Shown: positions 1 to 13,893, numbered from the stretch's first letter. The stretch: DNA of 32,012 nucleotides from Acidobacteriota bacterium (GCA_021846945.1 JAJZVZ010000049.1:1-32012), one strand, 5' to 3'. Numbers and translations are program-made. Notes: a model not told the origin generated them from the sequence alone.

Positions 1-488
1 TTGCTGCCGAAGATCATGGTGGAGGGATCTACAAAGCAAAGCACCATTCCTGACTTGCCCAGCGGATATAAGCTTTCATTCCGCACCTGCGTGGCCTTGA
101 TCTTCTGCTTGCGGAAGTTGGCCAAAATATCCTGTACCGGGAATTGTCCCTGGGCAATACCCACCGTGCCCAGGTCGTCACTCGACGGCGAGTTCCTGTA
201 CAAAGCAAAGGCCAGCTCCTCCACGTACTCATCCATCTCGTGGTTGCCGTTGAGTGCGGTCTTTTTAAGCGCATCATCAAACTGCTTCAACTGGGGCGGC
301 TCCACACGGTTACGCAGGCTTACCGCCGACGGGGAGTTCTGCATGGTTTGATAATCAATCACAACCAACTGCTGCACATCGTGCGGAATAGCGGCGCGCG
401 CATCCGTCGATAGCTGCGCTGCTTGAGCCAAAGTGGCCGCACCCATCAGAATGCACGCGAGTGAAACCTTAACATTCGCTTTCAACAA
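1..488 (-). CDS. Secreted protein of unknown function, 3' end cut by window edge
   Basis: The reading frame is open from the window edge up to a TTG start, with no ATG near its 5' end. A GGAGG at 495-499 lies 6 bases before the TTG at 488; a second in-frame TTG at 485 is also possible. The roughly 162 visible residues begin with a basic N-terminus, a hydrophobic stretch (VSLACILMGAATLAQA) and a likely signal-peptidase site before AQLS. The mature part contains IPHDVQQLVVIDY followed by a mostly polar, mixed alpha/beta-looking sequence. I recognise no enzymatic motif. I recall similar secreted proteins of unknown function from Acidobacteriota, but this is memory, not a search. The gene follows the glutamate formimidoyltransferase on the same strand after about 170 bases, so it probably has its own signals. 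Confidence 0.72.
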   Translation of the reverse strand, partial: MLKANVKVSLACILMGAATLAQAAQLSTDARAAIPHDVQQLVVIDYQTMQNSPSAVSLRNRVEPPQLKQFDDALKKTALNGNHEMDEYVEELAFALYRNSPSSDDLGTVGIAQGQFPVQDILANFRKQKIKATQVRNESLYPLGKSGMVLCFVDPSTMIFGS

Positions 489-659
489 TTCTTTCCTCCG
501 AAGATCATCGCGTAACCCGCCAAGAGAATGGGACGCGCCAGCCCGATAAGCGTTTCCCGCCTTTCAAGCTGGAAACTCAGGCCTCGAACGCACAAAATGT
601 CCTGAAGCCATTGTATCCGTGCCCCTTCTGCGATTCCCGGCAGCGTTCGGACGCATGAA

Positions 660-1592
660 TCAAGCTTCGTCCCGCCCCTCTCCCGGCCAGGCAAGAGGAG
701 CGCCGAGGCGCCGTTCCAATATCTTGGCCTGCGGATCGAACTCAGCTAATTGACGCATCCATTCGCTTTCGCGCTCGCAGGCGGCCTCGGGAACCAGGCC
801 GATCACTTCCCCTTCAGCCATTGCAACCTTGTGACGGAGCGCGAGATTCGAAACCGTACTATAAACTCTCGAGATCGGAGTCGCCTCAAAGTCAGTAATA
901 TTCATCGAAAGCTGCGCCCGTCCGTGGGCGAGCACCCCCATGGCCTTCACGCCCTTCAGACCGCCGGAAGCGGCGCGGATTTCGCGGGCGATGGCTCGCG
1001 CCATGGAGACATCCGCCGAGTCGAAATAGATGTTGTAAGCCACCAGGAACTTGCGCGCTCCCACGGCGCAGGCGCCCGCGGTAGGATGCAGGCCCGGCCC
1101 CCCCAGATCGGGTCTGCGGGCAGCTTCCTTGCCTACTGCTTCCCTGAGCCCTTCAAATTGCCCGCGGCGGACGTCTTCCAGGTTGGCACGGTCCGGCCGC
1201 GACGCCGCCGCTTCATAGAAAAAGACCGGTACGCCGAAGCGCCGCCAGATCTCCATACCGGCCTGGCGGGCCAGCAGCACGCATTGCTCCAGCTTGATGC
1301 CGGAGACAGGCACAAAGGGGATGACGTCTGCCGCGCCGATGCGCGGATGGACCCCCTGCTGGCGGGTGAGGTCGATCAGCTCGGCGGCCTTGCCCGCGCC
1401 GCGCACCGCAGCCTCCACCACCGCGGCCGGCTCTCCAGCAATGGTCACCACGGAGCGGTTATGGTCCGCGTCCATCGACCAGTCCAGCAGGTGCACGCCC
1501 TCCACGTGCATCGCGGCCACAATCGCCCTGACCCGCCGCGCATCCGTCCCCTCTGAAAAGTTGGGAACGCATTCCACCACTGGTCCGTTCAT
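660..1592 (-). CDS. ftcD: Glutamate formimidoyltransferase (stand-alone FTCD N-terminal half)
   Basis: This enzyme moves the formimino group between N-formimidoyl-L-glutamate and tetrahydrofolate in histidine breakdown and one-carbon metabolism. The 310-residue protein covers the formiminotransferase N- and C-subdomains only. There is no cyclodeaminase domain, as in many bacteria where the two activities are separate. It opens with VECVPNFSEG, typical of the family, and has GVHPRIGAADVIPFVP at 81-96. His82 corresponds to the catalytic His82 of the mammalian enzyme. GLHPTAGACAVGARKFLVAYN in the middle is another family block. No other histidine-degradation gene (hutH, hutU, hutI) is in the window. 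The gene lies about 30 bases downstream of the PagL-like gene start-to-stop series on the same strand, so cotranscription with yebC is possible but unproven. Confidence 0.93.
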   Translation of the reverse strand: MNGPVVECVPNFSEGTDARRVRAIVAAMHVEGVHLLDWSMDADHNRSVVTIAGEPAAVVEAAVRGAGKAAELIDLTRQQGVHPRIGAADVIPFVPVSGIKLEQCVLLARQAGMEIWRRFGVPVFFYEAAASRPDRANLEDVRRGQFEGLREAVGKEAARRPDLGGPGLHPTAGACAVGARKFLVAYNIYFDSADVSMARAIAREIRAASGGLKGVKAMGVLAHGRAQLSMNITDFEATPISRVYSTVSNLALRHKVAMAEGEVIGLVPEAACERESEWMRQLAEFDPQAKILERRLGAPLAWPGEGRDEA

Positions 1593-1608
1593 TCACGCTC
1601 CAAACGCG

Positions 1609-2322
1609 CTATTTCCAGAAGGTGTAATCCACCTGAACCTGAATGCTCGCATTGACGCCGGGATTGCGATCGCCGAGCGAAGCCGAAGAAATATGCACGC
1701 CGCTGACCTGTAGATCAATCGACCGCTTGGGCCGGAGGAAGTAATGAAGTCCCACGCCTCCTTGCGGCGAAAAGTTGAATACCGAAGTGCCGCCAGGCGT
1801 TCCGTGAGGAACGAGTATATCCGGCGGAAACTTGTGCGTGGTATAAATCAGTCCGCCCGCCGCTTGAAACCAGGGCTGAATGCGCCGCGAGTGGGTGAGA
1901 AAGTTCCAGCGAAAGATCACCGGGGTGATCGACACGCCGCGATAGGTTCCGCCTCCAACAGGCGCCACAAAGGGCTGCCCTGTAAAGTTGAAGACCTGCT
2001 CATGCGGCGGCGGGGTGTAGGCCTGCCAAAGAGGCATAATGTTCCCGGCGAACTCGAATTGGCCTGAGAAAATGCCCGCATGCACAACCGGTGTCAGAAT
2101 TTTGCCGACCTGAAATCCTGCCCAGAAGAACTTGAAGTCGGAACGGCTGCTCACCCCTGTGCCCCAGTTCACAAATGGCCCGAATTCCCAACTTCGCGCA
2201 TTGCGTACCTGGGCTACGGGGTTGGCCACCGCTTGGCTGCCCGCACCGCTCGGCGTCTGTGCGCGGCCCGCAATCGAAGCCGCCATTAAGAGATACAAAA
2301 GATTCCTCGCCCACCTGGTCAA
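1609..2322 (-). CDS. PagL-like outer-membrane barrel (acyloxyacyl hydrolase family)
   Basis: The predicted 237-residue protein starts at TTG 2322, preceded by GGAGGG, and has a signal peptide ending near AGRAQ. A longer frame begins at another TTG at 2376 but has no ribosome binding site. The mature part is rich in aromatic, alternating strands and ends in VDYTFWK, as expected for an outer-membrane beta-barrel. Near the C-terminus, VHISSASLGDRNPGVN (209-224) matches the PagL lipid A 3-O-deacylase block: His210 and Ser212 fit the His-x-Ser pair. The third catalytic position, Glu in Pseudomonas PagL, is Asn224 here. The protein may therefore be a variant deacylase or a non-catalytic relative. 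It sits between yebC and ftcD on one strand; a functional link is not apparent. Confidence 0.75.
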   Translation of the reverse strand: MTRWARNLLYLLMAASIAGRAQTPSGAGSQAVANPVAQVRNARSWEFGPFVNWGTGVSSRSDFKFFWAGFQVGKILTPVVHAGIFSGQFEFAGNIMPLWQAYTPPPHEQVFNFTGQPFVAPVGGGTYRGVSITPVIFRWNFLTHSRRIQPWFQAAGGLIYTTHKFPPDILVPHGTPGGTSVFNFSPQGGVGLHYFLRPKRSIDLQVSGVHISSASLGDRNPGVNASIQVQVDYTFWK

Positions 2323-2411
2323 CAGTCTCTTTTCCCTCCACGGCAGTATTTGAGTCCCAAAAAAAGACCGCCACAACCGGGCGGCCCCTTGTACGCCTGC
2401 CTCAGGCCGGA

Positions 2412-3158
2412 CTAACCGGCCGCGTGCTCCACCTGCTCTGCATCCATATCGAAGTTTGAGTAGACGTTCTGTACGTCGTCCAGATCTTCCAGCGCCTCCA
2501 GGAGACGGACCATCTGGCTTGCCGCAGCGCCTTCAAGCTTCGTGTACGTTGAAGCCACCATGGTCACTTCGCTCATCACCGTAGGAATCGCCGCAGCCTT
2601 GATTGCCGAGGAAACGGCTTCGTATGCGCCTGGATCGGTGGTGATCTCCCAACTGTCGCCCGCGTCGGTCAGATCTTCGCCCCCATGTTCCAGTACGATG
2701 TCCATCAACTGCTCTTCGGTTGCAGCCGACTTCTCCACGGCGATCAGGCCCTTCTTCGAAAACATGAACCTTACCGATCCGGCTTCGCCCAGGTTCCCAC
2801 CATTCTTTGAGAAGGTGTGCCGAATCTCGCTCACGGCCCTGTTACGGTTGTCGGTCAGTACCTCGATGATGATCGCCACTCCGCCGGGACCGTAGCCTTC
2901 AAATGAGATTTCCTCGTAGGTAGCCCCTTCAAGTTCGCCGGTACCGCGCTGAATAGCGCGCTTGATGTTGTCGGCGGGCATGTTTTCTGCCTTCGCGGCC
3001 AGAATCGCCGTGCGCAGCCGCGGATTGCCGTCCGGATCCCCTCCGGCGCGGGCGGCAATGGTGATTTCCTTGATAAGACGGGTAAAAATCTTGCCGCGCT
3101 TGGCATCCAGCGCGCCTTTCTTGTGCTTGATAGTGGCCCATTTCGAGTGGCCGGACAT
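2412..3158 (-). CDS. yebC: YebC/PmpR-family protein
   Basis: The 248-residue protein has the whole YebC family length and begins with the family hallmark MSGHSKWATIKHKKG, followed by DAKRGKIFTRLIKEI. ENMPADNIKRAIQRG and the block around FEGYGPGGVAIIIEVLTDNRNR are also characteristic. Members act in the cytoplasm as DNA-binding regulators or, as reported more recently, as factors helping ribosomes through difficult sequences such as proline runs; which applies here cannot be read from the sequence. The ATG is preceded by GAGG about 6 bases upstream. No ruvABC gene, a frequent partner elsewhere, is next to it. A short perfect stem, GGCCGG/CCGGCC at 2405-2421, spans the stop codon, but no T-run follows, so it is not a convincing terminator. 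Confidence 0.96.
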   Translation of the reverse strand: MSGHSKWATIKHKKGALDAKRGKIFTRLIKEITIAARAGGDPDGNPRLRTAILAAKAENMPADNIKRAIQRGTGELEGATYEEISFEGYGPGGVAIIIEVLTDNRNRAVSEIRHTFSKNGGNLGEAGSVRFMFSKKGLIAVEKSAATEEQLMDIVLEHGGEDLTDAGDSWEITTDPGAYEAVSSAIKAAAIPTVMSEVTMVASTYTKLEGAAASQMVRLLEALEDLDDVQNVYSNFDMDAEQVEHAAG

Positions 3159-3209
3159 AAGAACCTCGAACTAAGTAAAAATGCTGGCGCGGCATGCACC
3201 TACCTAGTG

Positions 3210-3218
3210 AGTATACCA
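3210..3218 (-). promoter_or_regulatory. yebC: Extended -10 promoter candidate for yebC
   Basis: Read on the minus strand this is TGGTATACT, a TGn-extended -10 element about 52 bases upstream of the yebC ATG. A good -35 at the normal distance is not visible; TTGCCT lies only 13 bases upstream. The same TGGTATnnT pattern occurs before three glycan genes in this window. Confidence 0.45.
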
Positions 3219-3442
3219 TTCGCAGAAGAGGCAAAACAGCACATTCCGGGCCTTGCCAACACATCGCAAAGGTGTTCCGGAAATCCTTCGGCACAGCCAG
3301 CCAGGAGGCGGCGTAGTAACATCAACCTAACCGCCGCTCCCGATTTTCAACCGGCGCGGGAAAGTCTGCGAGCCACATCGGCGAGCCGGCACTCACACAC
3401 ATTCCGAGCCCGTGAATAACTCATTGGGAGGGCAGGGTAAAT

Positions 3443-4363
3443 TTGGCTTCAGTCAACCTTTCGCGCCGGCATCTGATTTTCGCTTTACTGCTGGCTGTGC
3501 TTATCATCACCTATCCATCTGGCGTTGCAGCATCTCCGGCTACGTTCGTCACCGCTCTCCCTGTGGCCCAGAATCAAGGCTTGCTTCGCTTGAATGCGCA
3601 ACCCGGCTTCGGCCCCGCCGGCTACGCCAGCATTCAGTTTCCAGTCAATTTTGCTTATGGCCTGACCCCAAACTGGGCGATCTTTGTAAACGCGAACCAG
3701 GGATTTCTTGCGATGGACAAGAGCCCGTCGACCGGAGGTGCGGGAGATATGCTCCTCTTCATCCGGAATACGCTCTTCAAGATCGACAGGCCCCGGTCGA
3801 CATTTCGCATAGCGCCACTGGTTGGCGCATCGCTGCCCACTGGCGCCAATCAATACACGGTGAATGGTCAACTTGCACCCGGTCAACTACAGGCCGGCTC
3901 CGGCACCGTAGACCCCTACGCAGGCATCACGATGGTTTGCGACGACGCAGTTTTTGGCGCGGCGTACGACGCGACCTATCGCCACAACCCGGCCGCGGCA
4001 TCCGGCTATACCCCCGGCGACCGCTTTAATACGGATGGCCAGATCGAGTTCAGGCTGCTCCCGCTTCATCTGCCAGAGGAGGGTCTTCCCGATGAATTAT
4101 GGCTATCCATTGAAAGCAATTACCAGGAGGAAGGAACCTCCCATAGTAACGGCATCTCTAACCCAGGCACGGCAAACAAAACCCTGAGGCAGGACGCCGT
4201 CTTCGAGTGGGCCACGCTGCATTGGGAGGTCGGCGCCGGCCAGCGGTTTACCGTCATGCAGAATTTCGAGACGCCACATCCGGTTGCTGAACGTACGCGC
4301 ACATTTCTCTTCTTTGAGTACTACCTTTCAATGCCGAACTGGCGCCATAGGGGCAAGAGATGA
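3443..4363 (+). CDS. Predicted outer-membrane beta-barrel protein (MetA-pathway/transporter-like)
   Basis: Translation starts at TTG 3443, 5 bases after a GGGAGGGCAGGG purine run. The 306-residue product has a hydrophobic signal segment (HLIFALLLAVLIITY) and a likely cleavage after GVAAS. The rest consists of short amphipathic strands separated by turns. Blocks such as NFAYGLTPNWAIFVNANQG, GAGDMLLFIRNTLFK and LVGASLPTGANQY are what I associate with barrels of the phenol MetA-pathway (PF13557-like) type, often annotated as transporters. It ends in strands with aromatic residues but has a charged tail (RHRGKR), unlike the usual C-terminal aromatic. The stop overlaps the next gene's start (ATGA), so the two are translationally coupled and probably cooperate. 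No substrate can be assigned. Confidence 0.65.
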   Translation: MASVNLSRRHLIFALLLAVLIITYPSGVAASPATFVTALPVAQNQGLLRLNAQPGFGPAGYASIQFPVNFAYGLTPNWAIFVNANQGFLAMDKSPSTGGAGDMLLFIRNTLFKIDRPRSTFRIAPLVGASLPTGANQYTVNGQLAPGQLQAGSGTVDPYAGITMVCDDAVFGAAYDATYRHNPAAASGYTPGDRFNTDGQIEFRLLPLHLPEEGLPDELWLSIESNYQEEGTSHSNGISNPGTANKTLRQDAVFEWATLHWEVGAGQRFTVMQNFETPHPVAERTRTFLFFEYYLSMPNWRHRGKR

Positions 4364-4776
4364 GCCGCTCACCTAAGCTTCGAGCACTCCTCTCTGTCGC
4401 GGCACTGCTGTTGGTTGCTTCGCTGGGATTTGCCGCTCCGCCACCAGTCATCACTCGCGTGTCCGCAACCCTGAATGGCGTAATCGCACCACGCGGCTTC
4501 TTTAATATTCTTGTGCCGCTCAGCAAAATACAGGGAGCGACAGCCGCCAAGCTCGATCTGAAAATCTCGCGCATCACCATCGACTTTGCCCCTGGTGCCA
4601 CCGTGACTCAAAAGGAGATGCGCCAGGTCATCGTCGATGCCGGTTATCGCCCCGGTCCAATCGCAATTGTGCAACTTCCCGAAGAGGGTGCAGCCGAATC
4701 CGGTTCCGGCTGGATCAGGATCAAACATCCGAAGACCAGAAATCCGATTGCGCACTGGATTGAAGAGAACTTCTGA
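4360..4776 (+). CDS. Small secreted protein with HMA-like fold signature but no cysteines
   Basis: This 138-residue protein starts inside the stop codon of the barrel gene (ATGA). It has a clear signal peptide (LLSVAALLLVASLGFA) and is predicted to be periplasmic. Residues from about 65 to 105 read as beta-alpha-beta-beta: LDLKISRITIDF, then TVTQKEMRQVIVDAGY, then IAIVQLP. This resembles the MerP/HMA metal-binding fold, where the helix ends in ENAGY. There is no CxxC; the protein has no cysteine at all. If the fold is right, it would either bind something other than a soft metal or be structural. The coupling with the barrel suggests a two-part envelope module. The fold call is inference from pattern only; the coding call is firmer. 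Confidence 0.7.
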   Translation: MSRSPKLRALLSVAALLLVASLGFAAPPPVITRVSATLNGVIAPRGFFNILVPLSKIQGATAAKLDLKISRITIDFAPGATVTQKEMRQVIVDAGYRPGPIAIVQLPEEGAAESGSGWIRIKHPKTRNPIAHWIEENF

Positions 4777-4815
4777 GATCCCCCTTCATCGAGGGCCAGT
4801 CAGAACGGTTGTTCA

Positions 4816-5361
4816 TTAAGAGAAGACTTCAGCGTCGCGCAGCGCCGCTCCTTTGCGGTCTTTGTCCGAGACAATCACATTCTCTGGAGCCACCGGCCAG
4901 GGAATCGCCAGCTCCTGATCGTTCCAGACGATCGTGCGCTCGCCCGCCGGCGAATAGTAGTCCGTCACCTTGTAGGCAAAGCCGGCCACATCGCTCAACA
5001 CCAGAAATGCATGCCCAAAGCCCGCCGGAATCCACAGCATCCGGCCATTCTCGCCGCTCAATTCAACGGCAACATGCTTGCCAAAGCAGGGCGAACTGCG
5101 GCGCAGGTCCACGGCCACGTCCAGCACCGCGCCATGCGTCACGCGCACCAGCTTGCCCTGCGGCTGTATCACCTGGTAGTGAATACCGCGCAGGACATTC
5201 TTTTTAGAGAGCGAAAAATTATCCTGCGGCCACGATGTTGGCAGTCCCGCCTCCGCCATCACGCGCTCGTTGTAGGTTTCGCAGAATGCGCCGCGGCCGT
5301 CGCGGAAGATCGCCGGCGCGAGCACGAGCACCCCTGGCAGTGAAGTCTCCTCAATTTTCAT
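4816..5361 (-). CDS. rfbC: dTDP-4-dehydrorhamnose 3,5-epimerase
   Basis: RmlC converts dTDP-4-keto-6-deoxyglucose to dTDP-4-keto-L-rhamnose in the cytoplasm. The 181-residue cupin protein has the family's normal length. DGRGAF (21-26), [16 protein letters not shown] (48-63, with the catalytic His61) and the Tyr-containing YKVTDYYSP block (130-138) are all present; so is the [14 protein letters not shown] strand pair. The start codon overlaps the rfbA stop (5358-5361), so it is the last gene of a tightly coupled rfbB-rfbA-rfbC unit. The reductase RmlD, needed to finish dTDP-L-rhamnose, does not follow. The gene converges with the small secreted protein gene, leaving about 40 bases between stops. 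Confidence 0.96.
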   Translation of the reverse strand: MKIEETSLPGVLVLAPAIFRDGRGAFCETYNERVMAEAGLPTSWPQDNFSLSKKNVLRGIHYQVIQPQGKLVRVTHGAVLDVAVDLRRSSPCFGKHVAVELSGENGRMLWIPAGFGHAFLVLSDVAGFAYKVTDYYSPAGERTIVWNDQELAIPWPVAPENVIVSDKDRKGAALRDAEVFS

Positions 5362-6254
5362 AGCTGATTTGCCTTTGCCGGAAAGTAGGGCTCGTGCAGG
5401 AGATTCAGCAGGTACTGGCCGTATCCGCTCTTGCGGATCGGCTGGGCCAGCGCCTCCAGTTGCTCCGCGGTGATGAATCCCTGACGGTAGGCAATCTCTT
5501 CCGGGCAGGCGATGTTCAGCCCCTGCCGCCGCTCGATGGTGTGCACAAAGAGCGCGGCTTCCAGCAGAGAGTCGTGCGTGCCCGTATCCAGCCAGGCCAT
5601 GCCGCGGCTCATCGTCTCCACGTTCAGCGTGCCCGCCTCAAGGTAGAGCCGGTTCAGATCGGTGATCTCCAGTTCGCCACGTGCCGAGGGCTTCAGCGTG
5701 GAGGCCCGGTGCACCACGTCCCTGTCGTAAAAATAGAGGCCCGTGACGGCATATCTCGACTTGGGAGCCTTCGGCTTCTCCTCGAGGCTGATGGCCCGGC
5801 CTTCATTGTCAAATTCGACCACTCCATACCGCTGCGGATCCTCGACCGGATAGGCAAACACCGTCGCGCCCTGTTCGATCTGCGCCGCCGCCTGCAGTTG
5901 CCGTGAAAAGCCCTGGCCGTAGAAAATGTTATCGCCCAAAATTAAAGCACTGGTTGAATCGCCGATAAATTCCTTGCCGATCAGAAAGGCCTGCGCCAGT
6001 CCATCCGGGCTGGGCTGAACGGCGTATTGGATCTCGATGCCCCACTGGCGCCCGTCGCCCAGCAGATCGGCGAAGCGGCCCGTGTCCTGGGGCGTGGAGA
6101 TCACCAGAATCTCGCGCAAGCCGGCCAGCATTAGCGTGCTCAGCGGGTAGTAGATCATCGGCTTGTTGTAGACCGGGAGCAGTTGTTTCGACACGACATG
6201 CGTAACGGGATGGAGGCGCGTTCCAGATCCTCCCGCCAGGATGATTCCCTTCAT
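5358..6254 (-). CDS. rfbA: Glucose-1-phosphate thymidylyltransferase
   Basis: RmlA joins dTTP and glucose-1-phosphate to give dTDP-glucose, the first step of the dTDP-rhamnose route. The 298-residue protein is full length. It begins [16 protein letters not shown], the nucleotide-binding loop, and contains [27 protein letters not shown] and [10 protein letters not shown] with the metal-binding Asp108. EEKP and [10 protein letters not shown] blocks in the second half bind the sugar. It overlaps rfbB by 4 bases at its start and rfbC by 4 bases at its end, which indicates translational coupling. The sequence ends with [10 protein letters not shown], a normal extent for the family. Nothing looks damaged. 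Confidence 0.97.
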   Translation of the reverse strand: MKGIILAGGSGTRLHPVTHVVSKQLLPVYNKPMIYYPLSTLMLAGLREILVISTPQDTGRFADLLGDGRQWGIEIQYAVQPSPDGLAQAFLIGKEFIGDSTSALILGDNIFYGQGFSRQLQAAAQIEQGATVFAYPVEDPQRYGVVEFDNEGRAISLEEKPKAPKSRYAVTGLYFYDRDVVHRASTLKPSARGELEITDLNRLYLEAGTLNVETMSRGMAWLDTGTHDSLLEAALFVHTIERRQGLNIACPEEIAYRQGFITAEQLEALAQPIRKSGYGQYLLNLLHEPYFPAKANQL

Positions 6255-7339
6255 AACTCAACTCGCTCCGAATAGTTCTGTCTAATCCATTCGCGGTAGG
6301 CTCCGGTCCGTACGCTTTCAATCCATGCAGGATTTTCCAGATACCAGCGCACAGTCTTTTGCAGGCCGCTCTCAAACACTTCCGCCGGCCTCCAGCCAAG
6401 TTCGCGGGAGAGCTTTGAGGCATCGATGGCATAGCGGCGGTCATGCCCGGGCCGGTCTTCTACGAACGTGATGAGCTTTCTGCGTGGAGGGGCGCCCGGC
6501 GCGGCGGGGCGCATCTCGTCTACAAGGTCGCAGATCGTCGTCACCACATCGAGATTGGCGCGCTCGCTGTTGCCGCCGATATTGTAGGTGTGCCCGACGC
6601 GGCCATTGCCCAGAACGGTGCGGATCGCCGAGCAGTGATCTTCCACAAACAGCCAGTCGCGCACGTTTTTGCCATCACCGTAGACAGGAAGAGGCTTGCC
6701 TTCCAGCGCATTCAGGATCATCAGCGGAATCAGCTTCTCGGGAAACTGAAACGGGCCGTAGTTGTTCGAGCAGTTGGTGGTAAGCACCGGAAGGCCAAAG
6801 GTATGGTGATAGGCCCGCGCCAGATGGTCCGAGGCCGCCTTGGAAGCGGCATAGGGGCTGTTCGGCGCATACGCGGTGGTTTCGGAAAAGGCAGGGTCGT
6901 CCGGACCCAGCGAGCCGTAGACCTCGTCCGTGGAAACATGCAGGAACCGGAAGGCGCTGCGACCGGCCTCGTCGAGCTTCGACCAGTACATCTTTGCCTG
7001 CTCCAGCAGAACAAATGTCCCTTGCACGTTGGTCCGGATAAAGGCCTCCGGCGAAGAAATGGAGCGGTCTACGTGGCTTTCCGCGGCAAAGTGAACGATT
7101 GCCCGCGGCTTGTGCTCACGCAGGAGCGATCCAACCAACTCCGCATCGCAGATGTCGCCGCGCACAAACAGATAGCGCGCATCGTTATCCAGGGAAGAGA
7201 GATTGGCGGGATTGCCCGCGTAGCTCAGTGCGTCCAGATTGATGACTGGCGAACCGATGGCTCGCAACCATGTCAGGACAAAATTGGAGCCGATAAATCC
7301 AGCCCCGCCGGTAACAAGAATTGTGTCGTTCGTAGGCAA
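6251..7339 (-). CDS. rfbB: dTDP-glucose 4,6-dehydratase
   Basis: RmlB is an extended short-chain dehydrogenase that converts dTDP-glucose to dTDP-4-keto-6-deoxyglucose using bound NAD. The NAD-binding motif GGAGFIG is at 11-17. The catalytic Thr137-Asp138-Glu139 (in HVSTDEVYG) and Tyr163/Lys167 (SPYAASK) are intact, and [15 protein letters not shown] is a family signature. The product is 362 residues. The start is TTG at 7339, with a GGAG directly before it at unusually short spacing; the next downstream codons lead straight into the NAD motif, so the true start cannot be much later. It is the first gene of rfbBAC and is divergent from gltB, with roughly 280 bases between starts. Confidence 0.95.
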   Translation of the reverse strand: MPTNDTILVTGGAGFIGSNFVLTWLRAIGSPVINLDALSYAGNPANLSSLDNDARYLFVRGDICDAELVGSLLREHKPRAIVHFAAESHVDRSISSPEAFIRTNVQGTFVLLEQAKMYWSKLDEAGRSAFRFLHVSTDEVYGSLGPDDPAFSETTAYAPNSPYAASKAASDHLARAYHHTFGLPVLTTNCSNNYGPFQFPEKLIPLMILNALEGKPLPVYGDGKNVRDWLFVEDHCSAIRTVLGNGRVGHTYNIGGNSERANLDVVTTICDLVDEMRPAAPGAPPRRKLITFVEDRPGHDRRYAIDASKLSRELGWRPAEVFESGLQKTVRWYLENPAWIESVRTGAYREWIRQNYSERVEL

Positions 7340-7620
7340 TCTCCAAGGCGATAGTATAAGACACAGAAGGTTTTAGCGATGGCTGTGGAAAGTCCTGAAG
7401 CAATAATTCCGTCCCACTCCGTGCAAGGAAGTACAGCGCCCGGCTAAAATTTTCGGTATATTAAAGATTCAGACTAGTCCCGGTTTCGGCTAGGCCTGCT
7501 CAGGCAAGCCCCTTGAATTTGGATCAGGGCGATTTTCATCAATGGAAATCGCATCGCGAATGTGTCTTCAAGGTAGGCATAGCACTCTGCACAGATAAAA
7601 CGCTCATTGAAAAGGCTGCC

Positions 7621-12205
<4,585 letters not shown>

Positions 12206-12213
<8 letters not shown>

Positions 12214-13648
12214 GGTAACCGGATTTCTGGAGCTTAAGCGTGAACAGCCGACCCGCCGCAAGGTTGAGGAGCGGGTAAAAGACTGGTTCGAGATTTACGA
12301 GCCTTTCCCTGAAGAAAAGCAGCGCGAGCAGGGCGCGCGCTGCATGGACTGTGGTGTGCCCTTCTGCCACAACGGCTGCCCGGTCAACAACCTGATCCCC
12401 GACTGGAATGACCTGGTTTACAACGGCCGATGGGAAGCCGCTATCCGCCGCCTCCACTCCACCAATAACTTCCCTGAATTCACTGGCCGCATCTGCCCGG
12501 CTCCCTGCGAGGCCTCCTGCGTACTGGGCATCAATCAGCCACCGGTTTCCATCAAGCTGATCGAGCGCAGCATCATTGAACGCGCCTGGGATGAGGGCTG
12601 GATTCATCCTGAACCGCCGGAGGAAAACACCGGCAAGCGCGTCGCCGTGGTGGGCAGCGGTCCATCCGGTCTTGCCGCCGCCCAGCAGTTGCGCCGCGCC
12701 GGTCACTCGGTCACCGTCTATGAGAAGAACGACCGCATTGGCGGCCTCCTGCGCTACGGCATCCCCAACTTCAAGCTGGAAAAGCACGTCGTCGACCGCC
12801 GCCTGGAACAGATGCGCGCGGAAGGCGTTACCTTCCTGACCAACGCGCATATCGGCGTCAACGTTCCCGTGCAGTCTCTCACCGAGCACTACGACGCCAT
12901 CGTGCTCTGCGGCGGCTCCGAGCAGCCCCGCGACCTTAAGATTCCGGGCCGGGAACTCAAGGGAATCCACTTTGCCATGGAGTTCCTGCCGCAGCAGAAT
13001 CACCGTAACGAAGGCGATCCCGTCGATCCTTCCACGGCGATTCTTGCCACCGGCAAGCGCGTGATCATCATCGGCGGAGGCGACACCGGCGCCGATTGTC
13101 TGGGCACGAGCCTTCGGCAAGGCGCAAAGAGTGTCCACCAGTTTGAGATTATGCCCAAGCCGCCGGCCGACCGATCACCCATGACTCCCTGGCCGCTTTG
13201 GCCGCTCCAGTTGCGTACGGAAAGCTCGCACGAAGAGGGGGGCATCCGCGACTGGACCGTAAACAGCATCAAGTTCACCGGAGACGAGCACGGCAACGTC
13301 AAGCAGCTTCATGCTATTCGTGTCGGCCCGCCACCCAAGTTCGAGCCTATCCCCGGCACCGAATTCACACTGGATGCCGATCTGGTGCTGCTGGCGATGG
13401 GCTTCCTCGGGCCCGTCCGTACCGGTATGATTGAGCAGTTGGGTCTGGCCCTCGACAACCGCGGCAACGTGGCTACGACGAACTACATGACTTCCGTGGA
13501 AGGCATCTTCGCCGCTGGCGATATGCGGCGCGGCCAGTCATTGGTGGTCTGGGCCATCTCCGAAGGCCGAAAGGCAGCGGCAGCGGTCAACAGCTACCTG
13601 GCCGCAAAAGAATCCCGTTCCCCTCAGATCCATCGCGCCCTCGTTTAG
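12206..13648 (+). CDS. gltD: Glutamate synthase, small subunit (FAD/NADPH)
   Basis: GltD takes electrons from NADPH through FAD and passes them by iron-sulfur clusters to GltB. The 480-residue protein carries N-terminal cluster cysteines at 46, 49, 54 and 58 ([16 protein letters not shown]) and at 97, 101 and 105 ([12 protein letters not shown]). The FAD-binding motif [14 protein letters not shown] lies near 147-159 and the NADPH-binding [14 protein letters not shown] near 285-298. The C-terminal FAD block [19 protein letters not shown] is complete. It starts inside the gltB stop region, so the pair is translationally coupled. A strong hairpin starts 10 bases after its stop. Length and motifs look normal. 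Confidence 0.97.
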
Positions 13649-13657
13649 AGTAACCCC

Positions 13658-13689
13658 GGTGGAGATTCCCGTCTGCATGAATCTCCACC
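13658..13689 (+). terminator. Perfect 11-bp hairpin just after gltD
   Basis: GGTGGAGATTC pairs fully with GAATCTCCACC around a 10-base loop, beginning 10 bases after the gltD stop. No T-run follows, so it may act as an mRNA 3'-end stabiliser or a weak or factor-assisted terminator rather than a classical intrinsic terminator. Confidence 0.5.
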
Positions 13690-13893
13690 ATGAATTGCAG
13701 GTGGTATACCAACAACCCATAGATTCTGCTTCCCGCAACTCAGACCGGCAAGCTGAAAGGACCGGAAGGCGCGGAAGTCTGCCCGGGAAGTCAGCGGAAC
13801 ATCCGGCAAGCTAGCTCGTCATGAGCCTTTGTTCAGAAAGATTCTCGACTGCTTAAAGTACCAATCGTTATGATGACACTGCCTTCCATTTTC

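Noticed and set aside
750..1556. 268-codon plus-strand frame over the formimidoyltransferase gene
   Set aside because: The minus-strand frame carries the full family motifs; this one is its shadow.
2405..2421. GGCCGG/CCGGCC stem across the yebC stop as a terminator
   Set aside because: Only six pairs and no T-run on the minus strand; the next gene begins shortly after.
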